This document shows, piece by piece, positions 11,559-21,784 of a DNA stretch of 64,000 nucleotides. The stretch's first letter is position 1, and each line of letters begins with the position of its first letter. Below the pieces are notes generated by a model. The model saw only the letters and a list, made by a program, of their open reading frames with translations, had not been told where the DNA came from and did not search any database. A program made the position numbers and the translations under genes. The stretch spans positions 1-64,000 of the forward strand of contig JAGPXD010000007.1 of assembly GCA_020746995.1 (NCBI GenBank), given 5' to 3'. Source of the DNA: Plectosphaerella cucumerina. Lineage: Eukaryota; Ascomycota; Sordariomycetes; Glomerellales; Plectosphaerellaceae.

Positions 11559-12465
11559 TCAATCTTTCTCGTAAAAGAGAGGCGCCAAATCCGGCAGGTT
11601 CAACTCGGCATCCAGAGGAGGGAGAGTGGCGAGCATTTTGAAAGATGACACCACCGCCCTCTTGGTCTCGGGATCCTCCATCTGCTTGTAAAAGGCAGCT
11701 GCCTCTCCATAGACTTCATCGAAAGTCGTATTAGATGCTTGGCAGATGGATTTCTTAGCCGCCTGCAACGCGGTGAAGGGGAAGAGTCGTATACGGGACG
11801 TGATGCCAGCAATGTACGAGTACATCTCGGTCTTTGTTTCGAAAGATCTGTTGATCCAGCCAATTCTCTCGGCCTCAGAAGCCGTGATGTCCTTTCCTGT
11901 GAGAATGTATTCCATTGCGCGCGCACGACCGATCAATCTGGTGAGAAACAGGGTACCTCCTGCGCCGGGAATCAAACCGTTTGTGATCTCGACTTGACCG
12001 ATAAGGGTATCAGTCCTGGTCGCAAATCGCATATCTAACGCAGAGATGAATTCGGCTCCCGCACCTCTCGCTCTGCCCTCGATGGCGCCAATGGTGACTT
12101 GCGGGAGGGTCGAGATATTGTGCAAGAGCGTAGCAAAGGCGAAGATGAAGCTGGCTGCAGGGCTATCAGACACGCGCTCCATTCCAGGAAAACCAACAAA
12201 CAGAAACAGCTGGGTACAAACTGTTTGAGCCGGCAAGGATGGCGGTATCGACATGAGCAACGAAGAATTGCGGGATGTCGCTGTTGAAGACGACAACCTT
12301 TGTTTCGGTGTCGGCGCGTAGCTTCTCCACAAGATCCGTGAGTTCGTCCTGAGTATCCTGACTCCAGAGGTTGAGGACGAGTGAGTCTGGATTATGGAAG
12401 GTAACTTGAAGCACGCCCTTCTCCGTGCTAGTTGTCTTGAGTGATCGATAGTTGGGAAGCTCCAT
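11559..12465 (-). CDS. enoyl-CoA hydratase/isomerase (crotonase) family protein
   Basis: Two exons, 12465-12222 and 12154-11559, joined over a 67-nt intron (GTTTGT...CTGCAG), give 279 residues. The join restores a typical fungal crotonase stretch: FFVAHVDTAILAGSN running into SFIFAFATLLHNISTLPQ. It continues with the oxyanion region AIEGRARGAGAEFISALDMR and the second-half catalytic region GQVEITNGLIPGAGGT, then LTGKDITASEAERIGWINR. Family members add water to, or isomerise, enoyl-CoA thioesters in beta-oxidation and related pathways; the exact substrate cannot be read here. The start at 12465 is chosen for its CAACAATGG context. An in-frame ATG at 12531 (MSNLINRSVTTSPGIRK) would add a presequence-like, mitochondrial-looking leader, so two isoforms are possible. 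Confidence 0.85.
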
Positions 12466-13874
12466 TGTTGAGCTTGGGGGTTTTCGAATACCAGGCGAAG
12501 TAGTGACAGAGCGGTTAATGAGGTTGCTCATCTTGAGGTTCAACAACAGTGCAGCAGGACACATGGTATAAGTACCTCGGCAGGGTTAGTATCACCAATG
12601 GGTCGCATCCGGGAAAAGCGGTGGTGACGACGTTGAGGCTGTGTGAGAATTTGTCTTGACAACCAAGGTAGATTTCTAAGAAAATGGTGTAATCGTAAGG
12701 CATGCATGCAGACAAACACTCTCAGTCTGGTCGATACCTACCAATGGAAACAGGCGTGTTGGATTTGTCTTCTTCACAAGTATGTCAGCATGAAGACTCG
12801 CCGCCTTTCCCGTTGTGCCTGGACTGACTCGCGGCAGTGAGTCCAAAAGTGTAGGAGGTCTGGCACCTACGTGGTCAGGGATGCCAAGCTGCCACTGGGA
12901 ACTTTGATGTTCACAAATGGAGCCCAAACTCCAAGATGCCACATGTACCTGACAGTTTTTGAGGGCCCTTTTTCGATGAGGGGTTGACCTGAGTGTGAAG
13001 GCAGGGCGGCCGGCTCGGAGCTTGATGTGAGTCTGCTGTGTGGATTAACGTCCCGAGCGGGTGTCTCGAATGGAATTGTTCCGGGGAACCCTGAGAGCAG
13101 TGTCCACGGGTACCTTCCCTTTTCACATCTGTACTCAACCTCACATCTTTACTAAACCCCTTTTGCAAGTTTCTCGGCGGAAGAGTTTCTTGAGGGCTGC
13201 TGGCCACCTGTCACTGAATTTGTTGGAGCTGACTAAACGAAAATCGAGGTGATTACTAAGCATCTTCGATGTGGGAAAGCCGCTTGCAGTGCGCTGGATC
13301 GTGCGTGCATGAAGACCTGCATGCAATTGACGACCCATCCTTGAAGACATCCTGAAGGTCGTCAAGCCCCTTGGCGTGTATCGCCAGACTAGTGACGGCC
13401 GGAGAGTGCGTGCGCCAACTCTGCGTCGAACGTTCTCGCTTTAGCCCCATGCTTCACTCCCAGCACTGTGGCGCCGTTCATCCAGTCTGTGGAGCGGTTT
13501 GAGTTGGGCTGGGAGTGAGCATGTTTCGCCGCTGCGTGGTTTGTGCGGTAGGTGGCTAGAATGATCACTCGGCAGCCTCAAAAGGAACCACCTGGAATTT
13601 TCCTCATTCCCAATCAAATCTACCAACACGCATTCCATCCTGCAACCCAAGGCATTTAACTTCAATTCCCCTTCAGTCCCATCCTTTCGCTCGCACACAA
13701 CCCTCTCGCTCTTTCTTCGGGCGCCAAGCTTCAAGTCAGCCGGGCCCAGCCAAGCCAAGCACTGAAGCACACCTCGCCGCCAGCACAATCACCGCCAACC
13801 TTGCGTACTCTTCACCACGATCGCTTCATTTGAGTCACACCGGTCACGTTCGGGTTGCCTCCATCTCGGCCGTC
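12466..13874. other. intergenic and leader of the copper ATPase gene
   Basis: No credible ORF. The last 250 or so bases before 13875 are pyrimidine-rich and lack obvious secondary features, consistent with a promoter and 5' leader. Confidence 0.45.
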
Positions 13875-16800
13875 ATGTCTAGCCAACCCCTCCTACCCAA
13901 GCATGCCACCGCTGGCAGGCCGGGGTCTCGGTACGGCACCGTCGCCTCTGGCCCCTCCGGCCACATCATCACGTCCTTCCTCATCGGCAACCTGCACTGC
14001 CCATCGTGCGTGTCCACTATCAGGGAAACTCTCGAGGATGCGTGTGGATCAGACCTCATCTGGGTGTCGCCCAACATTGTCACGTCCGTCGTCACCGTCG
14101 AGCACAGGGATGCCGGGAAGGCAGCCGCCGTCACCATCAAGGCCATGTCCAAGGCGCTCGATCTCGCCGGCTTCGAGGTGTGCAGTGCCACTTCTTCCGC
14201 CATGTCCTCTGCCCGTGACACCCAGAACGGCGGCACCTCGGGCCCTCGTCGCGCCATGAGCGATCGCGGTGACCACACTGCCGAGGGCCCCAGCGACGGT
14301 GCTCTGAGACGCATCTTCCGCGCCTCCATCATAAGTCGGTTGTCCATGGTCGAGCCGCTCCAGCGGCAGGCGGCCCATCTCGCCAACTGCGAAGACTGTC
14401 GCAGCTCAAGAGCTCACTCGCCTCACCAGCCGTCCGAGCCTGGCCACCGAGCGGGCCACGAGCCCCAGAAATCGGTCTTCGCCAGCGGCACTTCGACGCC
14501 ATTTGAGGGCGTCACCGTGGCCGGCTCCAGCGCTAGTGTCAAGGCCTCTCAGCAGTACACCAGGGCCACAATTTCTGTTGGAGGAATGACCTGCACATCC
14601 TGCGTCAGGTCCATCGAGGAGGAACTCTCAAAGTGGCCAGACATATCCCGCGTCGTGGTCAATCTCGTCAACAACAGTGCCGTGGTGGATTTCACCGGCG
14701 AGCTCAAAGCCGGGGATGTTGTCGCGGCCATCGAGGATCTGGGATACGACGCGGTGCTGGACGAAGTCATCAACCTTGACCGAGAACCTGGGACCAGCGA
14801 GAAACACCCGCAAATGTGGACGGCATCGCTCGCCATCGGTGGGATGACCTGCGCTTCATGTTCCAATGCCATCACGTCGGAGCTGAAAAAGAAAGAATGG
14901 GTCTCTGACGTCTCGGTCAACCTGGTTTCGAACAGCGCATCCGTCAAATTTACGGTTGAGGGGAAGGAGAAGGACATTGTCGAAGCAATCGAAGACATGG
15001 GCTACGAGGCTACCGTCGACAGCGTTGAGAGCCACGAGCTCACGGCGGACGAAGCGCAGGAGAGGACTGTGCACATCAAGGTCGACGGTCTCTTCTGCAA
15101 GCACTGCCCGGGTCGTCTCATCCATTCCGTCGCGGCCTTCGGTTCCAAGCTCGAAATCATCAGCGAGCCTACAACGGCGAACCCGATCATCACGATCAAG
15201 TATGTTCCGGACGCGCCAACATTCACAATTCGACGCATCCTTGACGCGATCGAAGCGGCGGACCCGGCATTCGAGGCGTCCATCCACCATCCGCCCACGC
15301 TGGAGGAGCGGTCCAAGGCCGTCACGGCACGGCACCAGCAGGAACTGCTGCGAAGGGTGTATCTCAGCCTCATTATCGCGATCCCAACCTTCATCATTGG
15401 CATCGTATATATGAACCTCGTTCCCGACTCCGACCATGGGAAGCACTACCTCATGAAACCATGGTTTTCAGGAATCAACCGCGCCCAGATTATTCTGTTT
15501 GTGCTGGCCACGCCGGTATACTTCTTCGCCACGGACGTGTTTCATGTTCGAGCATACAAGGAATTGCGGAACCTCTGGCGCAAAGGAAGCCGTACCCCGA
15601 TCTTGCGCCGATTCTACAAGTTCGGCAGCATGAACCTCCTCATTTCTCTGGGTACGACGGTGGCATTTCTGTCATCCATCGCGCAGCTCATCGCTGCCGC
15701 CATCGAGAAGCCAGATGTCGTGCAGGACACCCAATTCTACTTTGACTCGGTTGTCTTCTTGACACTCTTCCTCCTGCTCGGCCGCCTCATCGAGGCCTAC
15801 AGCAAGGCAAAGACGGGAGATGCAGTTGAAATGCTGGGAAAGCTGCGACCGAGCACCGCGATCCTTGTCGAGGACGGCGGCAACAACCCTCGCAAGGTCG
15901 ATGACAGGGTTGTCGGCGTCGACATGATCGAGTTCGGCGACCTCGTCCGCGTCCAGCACGGTGCATCTCCCGTGGCGGACGGAGTCATCATCAGGGGCCA
16001 GACAAGCTTCGACGAGTCCAGCTTGACAGGCGAGTCGCGACTCATCAAGAAGGTCGTTGGAGACGGCCTGTTTGCGGGCACGGTGAACAAGGGCAGCTCC
16101 GTGCTGATGCGTATCACCGGGGCTCCGGGCCGCTCCATGCTGGACCAGATCGTCCAGGTGGTCCGTGAGGGCCAGACCAAGCGGGCGCCCATGGAGCGCA
16201 TCGCCGACATGCTGACGGCGTACTTTGTGCCGATCATCACTCTGATTGCGGTCCTGACTTGGCTCGTCTGGACCATCCTGGGCATGTCGGGCGCCCTGCC
16301 AGGGCATTATCTGGATACCACAGGAGGCTGGGTCGCATTTGCGCTGCAATTCGCCATTGCCGTCTTCGTCGTCGCCTGCCCTTGTGGCCTGGGTCTCGCA
16401 GCGCCGACCGCCATCTTCGTTGGCGGCGGGATCGCGGCCAAGCATGGGATCCTGGCCAAGGGAGGTGGCGAGGCATTTGAAAAGGCCAGCAAGATTGACG
16501 TTGTCGTCTTTGACAAGACGGGAACATTGACCATGGGCGGCGAACCTAAGATCACCGACTCGGTCGCTTTCCCGGACGAGGACACGCCCGCCGATGACGC
16601 CAGGATCATGACGCTTATTTCCGCGCTCAGGGCCGTCGAGGAGAACAGCGGCCACCCAATCGCCAAGGCCATTGTCGCCTACTGCACTTCGGTGACGGAC
16701 AAACGCGCTGAAGTCGAAAGCGTCGAGGAGCTCCCGGGCAAGGGTATGAAGGCGGTTTTCCCGGGCGACCCTTCGGCCGCATCCTTTCATATGCTCGCAG

Positions 16801-17639
16801 GCAACGAAGCCTTGATGCGCGACTACAACGTTCCGCTGTCCCCGGCGGTCCAGGGGATGCTCTCGGACTGGAAGTCGCAGGCCAAGTCTGTGGCGCTAGT
16901 GGCAACCAGGTCCATCGCCGACGCTTCAAGCCGGTGGTCCATCGCCGCCGCCCTCTCCATCTCAGACCCCATCCGCCCTGAGGCCGTAGCCATCGTTCGC
17001 GCTCTGCGCGCACGGGGAACTGGTGTTTGGATGCTCTCAGGCGACAACGCAGTCACGGCACGCGCTGTTGCGACACAGCTGGGCATTGAACACGAGAACG
17101 TCATGGCCGAGGTGCTCCCGTCTCAAAAGGCGGAGAAAGTCACCTACCTTCAGTCCGTTCTCAAGTCGAGGGCCACACGATATCTATCCTCGGGTGACGA
17201 GGCCGCAGACGACGTCAGCCGGCGCGCCACTGTCGCCATGGTGGGTGACGGGATCAACGACTCGCCCGCCCTGACGCGCGCCGACGTGGGCATTGCCGTT
17301 GGGAGCGGCAGCGACGTAGCCATATCGAGCGCCGACTTTGTGCTCGTCTCTAACGATCTGCGGTCGGTGGTGACGCTGCTGACCCTCAGCAGCGCCGTCT
17401 TCCGTCGCATCAGGCTCAACTTTGCTTGGGCCGTCGTTTACAACGTCCTCGCGCTGCCCGTGGCGGCTGGGTGTCTGTACCCGGTCATGACACCAGGGGG
17501 GCAACATGTGCGACTCGATCCAGTGTGGGCTGCTCTCGCCATGGCACTGAGTAGCATCAGCGTCGTGTTGAGTTCGTTGGCACTGAGAATCAAGGTGCCA
17601 GGAATTGGATATCGTGCAGAAACGATCGAGGTGGAGTGA
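13875..17639 (+). CDS. copper-transporting P1B-type ATPase with four N-terminal HMA-type domains
   Basis: A 1254-residue intronless ORF. N-terminal metal-binding domains carry CPSC (C42/C45), GMTCTSC (C240/C243), GMTCASC (C326/C329) and a degenerate CKHC (C408/C411). An extra CxxC (C172/C175) lies in the linker between the first two. The catalytic core is complete: TGES (about 718-721), the intramembrane CPC (C835/C837), the phosphorylated aspartate in DKTGT (D880), the HP motif SGHPIA (H927) and GDGIND (D1125). The last helices contain the NxxxxYN and MxxSS pattern of Cu(I) ATPases. The family moves Cu(I) out of the cytosol, either into the Golgi for cuproenzymes (Ccc2/ATP7-like) or across the plasma membrane (CrpA-like). 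I cannot tell which from sequence alone. The frame is open upstream to 13830, but the first ATG is at 13875. Confidence 0.95.
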   Translation: MSSQPLLPKHATAGRPGSRYGTVASGPSGHIITSFLIGNLHCPSCVSTIRETLEDACGSDLIWVSPNIVTSVVTVEHRDAGKAAAVTIKAMSKALDLAGFEVCSATSSAMSSARDTQNGGTSGPRRAMSDRGDHTAEGPSDGALRRIFRASIISRLSMVEPLQRQAAHLANCEDCRSSRAHSPHQPSEPGHRAGHEPQKSVFASGTSTPFEGVTVAGSSASVKASQQYTRATISVGGMTCTSCVRSIEEELSKWPDISRVVVNLVNNSAVVDFTGELKAGDVVAAIEDLGYDAVLDEVINLDREPGTSEKHPQMWTASLAIGGMTCASCSNAITSELKKKEWVSDVSVNLVSNSASVKFTVEGKEKDIVEAIEDMGYEATVDSVESHELTADEAQERTVHIKVDGLFCKHCPGRLIHSVAAFGSKLEIISEPTTANPIITIKYVPDAPTFTIRRILDAIEAADPAFEASIHHPPTLEERSKAVTARHQQELLRRVYLSLIIAIPTFIIGIVYMNLVPDSDHGKHYLMKPWFSGINRAQIILFVLATPVYFFATDVFHVRAYKELRNLWRKGSRTPILRRFYKFGSMNLLISLGTTVAFLSSIAQLIAAAIEKPDVVQDTQFYFDSVVFLTLFLLLGRLIEAYSKAKTGDAVEMLGKLRPSTAILVEDGGNNPRKVDDRVVGVDMIEFGDLVRVQHGASPVADGVIIRGQTSFDESSLTGESRLIKKVVGDGLFAGTVNKGSSVLMRITGAPGRSMLDQIVQVVREGQTKRAPMERIADMLTAYFVPIITLIAVLTWLVWTILGMSGALPGHYLDTTGGWVAFALQFAIAVFVVACPCGLGLAAPTAIFVGGGIAAKHGILAKGGGEAFEKASKIDVVVFDKTGTLTMGGEPKITDSVAFPDEDTPADDARIMTLISALRAVEENSGHPIAKAIVAYCTSVTDKRAEVESVEELPGKGMKAVFPGDPSAASFHMLAGNEALMRDYNVPLSPAVQGMLSDWKSQAKSVALVATRSIADASSRWSIAAALSISDPIRPEAVAIVRALRARGTGVWMLSGDNAVTARAVATQLGIEHENVMAEVLPSQKAEKVTYLQSVLKSRATRYLSSGDEAADDVSRRATVAMVGDGINDSPALTRADVGIAVGSGSDVAISSADFVLVSNDLRSVVTLLTLSSAVFRRIRLNFAWAVVYNVLALPVAAGCLYPVMTPGGQHVRLDPVWAALAMALSSISVVLSSLALRIKVPGIGYRAETIEVE

Positions 17640-19091
17640 GCGAGTCAAATCGCCGACGGACAGGCGGGTGAACCATATTGACCCTCAAGTCGACCTGGGA
17701 AACAGCTTAGATTCATAGGGCCTTTACGTTCGTGAATTCAAAATGGAACAACAAGCAGGGCTGACAACTTCTGCATCGTGACCCAAGGCTTCAGCGCCGG
17801 GAAACATCGCACCAAGTGAGGAACGTCTCGCAACCTCACTAGACTTCTAGAGTAGCCTCAGTTGAAGCACTCGTGAATGCAGGTCATATTGTTCAAGGCG
17901 AACGGTCGGGTGGATAGAACCAAGGCTCAGCAAAGTGGAAAAAAGGGATTGAGGCCAGCACAGGTCGGTGACTACCGAAGCCAGGAAAGGTGAAGCGCAC
18001 TTCCAGGGGCAGGATCTCGGCCATGCAGCCGGCACATGCGGGGTCTGCTGCCCTCAGCTGCAGACATCCTTGCGTTTGGAAGAGAGGGGGGCATCCGCGG
18101 GCGGGTGATGTGGACGGACATGAGTTTTACTTATTGACCAGAGATCAAAAGCAGGGGTCAATATAGGCCTCGACGCAGTTGCTTCGTGAAGCTCCACAAG
18201 ATGAGCATCCGAATGATGGCAGTCTGTACCGGACATGGATTGTCGAGACAGCTGGAGGCAGCCCGGGTTGCCGGCCACATGCTGTTCAGGAAGCAGCCGT
18301 ACGATTGGGCTGACAAAGTGGCGGTGCACGCCGAAAGCGGCTAGACATCGCAATCTGACCGACAGAAGTCGAAGCCACGTCGGGGATCGGGGCAGTGTTT
18401 CTTTGGGGGGTCGATTCAAGGCTGCAGCCAGCCACTAGTAGTCGCGTGCTTCAACTAGGTACGCGCGCGAGGGTGAGCAACGAGCGCGGCGGAGGTGGGA
18501 GGGTTAATGGGAATCTTGGGAGTGTGACTGTGAGGGACCCGGTTCTCCTCGCATTAGGCATGACTGGCCCCACTTGACATCTCATCTGCCTGGCTCTCAG
18601 CCTACAGGTCCCCTGGACTGGCATCTCACCCTACGAAACTAGACATCTTACCTGACATTCCCAACATCACCGTCCCCGAGGCCCAAATTCGCCAGTTCAG
18701 TCGCTGGTGCGCCAGCCTAGCAACTGCAGTCAGTCGCATCCCGGTCATTTCCAGTTCTGCGCTGCCTCCAGACCCGTCTCTACGTCGCGCTAGAGCGTTG
18801 ACGACACCGCCAAAAACCACCCGACGCTCATGGACATCGCCCGGTAACCTGGCATAGCCGGCATGCGACATTATTTAACTATTGAAGCCGCCAAACTGCT
18901 CTGTCCTGGCGTTTGCTCCCAAAGCCCCCCCGAATCCCCGGTAGCCGGCGCGACCATTGCGTCTCGTCCTCGACATCACGGCTCATTGTAGTCTCTGTCG
19001 CCGACTGCGGTCTTTCGCCCCAGCCACAGACGGGCCATCGCGGGACCAGCAACTACAAACCCCTCACCTCGCGCCCTTATCGCCGGACCTT
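17640..19091. other. intergenic, no gene seen
   Basis: About 1.45 kb with only short overlapping ORFs. It contains the terminator side of the copper ATPase and the promoter of the deaminase gene. I see no repeat or RNA gene. Confidence 0.45.
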
Positions 19092-21201
19092 ATGGGCGTG
19101 AGCTGCTCCAACCTCGACAAAGACGATAGCTCGAGTGAGAAGGATGCGCCGACGCATGGCGCTCGTCAACACAACGGCCCTTCTTCTTCGCAGTCAATCA
19201 TGTCCAAGTCCGTTTCCGGCTCCCAGGCTTTCAAGCCGGTGACGCCTAGGGCCCAGACGCGCAGTCTCGCCTCGTCCTCGCCACATTGGGAAGATGTTCA
19301 GGCCGCCAGGCTCATGATCAATGCTCAGCATGACGTTGTCAACGCAAGGATGGCGCCCCTGGGCCTCGGCTCCGACTCTCGCCCCTCGCCGCCAACTCCC
19401 GTCGATCACTTCTCCTCGCTGGAGCATTATCAAAAGGCCAGGAATCAGATTCGCACCTGGGAAGGTGCCTTGGCATTCGACTATCGCCGAACCCAGCTGG
19501 CCTCCGACAAGGAAAAGGAGGCCAATCACATCATCCAGCTACTACGGCAGCGCGACAAAGCCGAAGTGTACGGCAGAGAACCTCCACGGCTGGGCCACGA
19601 CAATCAAAAGCACCCTCGTTTCCCCGGAGATCACTTCCTCTCCGACGTCGACCTGATCAACAGGTCGGACCTCTACCGGGTCGCCAAGATGATGCCCAAG
19701 GGCGCACACCTGCATATCCACTTCAACTGCTGCCTACAGCCGCGCTTTCTACTAGACGTGGCCAAGAGACAGCCCCGCATGTTTATCAGGAGCGACAAGG
19801 CCCTGCCTCCGGGCGATGACCTCGCTTTTCGACAGTGCGAAATCCAATTCTCGTTGCTCGCCGAGGGAGAGGAGAACCTGGGTGATATTTACGACCCGAC
19901 GAGCTATACGCCCGGGCAGGACATGCTCTTCACTGACTTCCTCGAACGCTTCCCTGTTGAACAGAGGGGTGACCCGGAGCAGTGGCTGGAGGGAAAGCTG
20001 ATGTTTTCTACCGAGGAAACCTATAATGTACTCCAAACCCCCTTCGGGTGAGTATCTCATCCCCGCAGAGCAAACCACTGACTGTGCTGAAAGCTCGATA
20101 GCGCTTGGGAAAAGTTCAACGGGAGGACGCGCATGATGAAGGGCCTTTTCAACTACGAGGAGGCGTTCCGGCTGTACACCCGGGCCGTCCTGCAGGACTT
20201 CGTGAACGATAACATCCAGTACGCGGAGATACGGCCAAACTTTATGGCCAGCAACATTCTCAAGAGCCGTGATGGCTCCGTTCAAGGTGGCAACAGACGG
20301 ACGGTAGAGATCATCATTGAAGAGTACGACCGCTTCCAAGCAGAGAAGACTGGGGGCTATTTCGCCGGCCTCAAGATCATCTACTGCACGCCCAGGTCCT
20401 TCTCGAACAAACAGATCGAAGATGCACTCCAGGAGTGCCTCAGATTCAAGAAGGAGTGGCCTACATGGATAGCAGGTATGTATTCTACGCGTCATGCTCG
20501 GGTAGCTCGAGGCAGGGTGGTGGTGCTGACAGTTCTTCAGGCTTTGACCTCGTTGGTGAGGAGGGCATGGGGCGGCCGCTGAAACACTTCATCGAAGAGC
20601 TACTCCAGTTCCGGAAGGATTGCGATGCTGCAAAGGTGGATATACCTTTCCTGTTTCACTGCGGGGAGACCTTGGAAATCGGTAGCGACACGGATGGCAA
20701 CATTCTAGATGCGCTGCTGCTGAACTCCAAACGCATCGGGCACGGCTTTGCGCTCGCGCGTCACCCCTACATCATGGAGCGCATGAAAGAGCAGAACATC
20801 TGTCTCGAGGTGTGTCCGATATCCAACGAAGTTCTGGGCCTGACGCCGAGGATAAACGGACACTCGATGTACAACCTGCTGGCGAATAATGTACATTGCA
20901 CCGTGAGCTCGGATAACGGAACGATATTCAGGTAAGACTCCAGGTGATCTGTAGCTCGCATTGACTAACTCGAGCTCACAGGTCTACCTTATCACACGAC
21001 TTCTACCAAGTCATGGTTGGCAAGGCCGACATGACACTCCACGGTTGGCGGCAACTTGTCGAATGGAGCCTCCAACACTCATGCATGGAGGACAGGCTGC
21101 GTGCCGAGGCTGAGCGCAGGTGGGAGGGGCTCTGGGATAAGTTCTTGGACGCTGTCATTGGCGAGTTCAAGTCTGTTCTGGACTGGAAACCAGAGTCCTA
21201 G
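19092..21201 (+). CDS. CECR1/ADGF-type adenosine deaminase, predicted N-myristoylated
   Basis: Four exons (19092-20047, 20102-20475, 20541-20931, 20982-21201; introns of 54, 65 and 50 nt) give 646 residues. The metal-dependent deaminase signatures are present in order: MPKGAHLHIHF (zinc ligands around H208/H210), an EIRPNF block, FLFHCGE, SKRIGHGFAL, EVCPISNEVLGL and the SSDN aspartate motif. This matches the adenosine-deaminase-related growth factor/ADA2 branch, which converts adenosine-type nucleosides to inosine. There is no signal peptide. Instead the start MGVSCSN fits the N-myristoylation rule (Gly2, Ser6), with an adjacent Cys5 for palmitoylation, followed by a charged, disordered tail of about 70 residues. 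This suggests a membrane-tethered cytosolic enzyme. The frame is open upstream to 18957 but lacks an earlier ATG. Confidence 0.85.
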
Positions 21202-21784
21202 TCCGCATTTTAGGGATTCTTCGGAAGAGGCAATTGCGGCGGCATCAAGCCGCCATGCAGCGGCTTCTTCTTGTGATCCGGGCTCATACTCGTTTTCCCT
21301 AATTGATATGAAGCGACATCTTTCGCAGTCAAGTACACGACCGGCCTCGGAGTGACATGTTTCCGGCCATGAAGCGTGACCAGGTCATCCGCCATGCCCT
21401 TCCAGAACATATCAGAGCTGTGCTCAAGATGATCAACTGGCGGTGGCCACAAGCGAGGTTGTTTGTATGCAGACGTCACAGGCAGGCATGGCAATGTGCA
21501 CGATAGGAGCAAGGTACAAGTCTATAAAGCAAGGCGTGTATGTATGCTTCACCAGCGAACCTCCCAGCTCATGTCACCCCTGAGACCTGAGACGAACGTC
21601 TTCACCGCCCTTGGCCCTTCGGCCTCGATGGACACCTGGGCTAGACACAAGCAAGTCCACACGTCTCGCTTCCTTTTTGCTGTCCTAACGCCTGCTTCAA
21701 ATCAAAACAACCAAGGCAGCACAACTCCGCTCATACGTGAACACCGGTCCGGAGCGACGAGCAAGCAAGAAGCTAGCCCATCGT
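21202..21784. terminator. shared 3' region of two convergent genes
   Basis: About 580 bases between the stops of the deaminase (+) and SRP40-like (-) genes. No ORF of note. Presumably holds both 3' UTRs and polyadenylation sites; no canonical AATAAA is obvious. Confidence 0.35.

Noticed and set aside
12155..12221. Apparent frameshift in the crotonase gene
   Set aside because: A 67-nt intron (GTTTGT...CTGCAG) restores the conserved sequence in frame.
15672..16790. 372-codon minus-strand ORF inside the copper ATPase
   Set aside because: Antisense shadow produced by GC-rich codon use; the plus strand has all P-type ATPase motifs.
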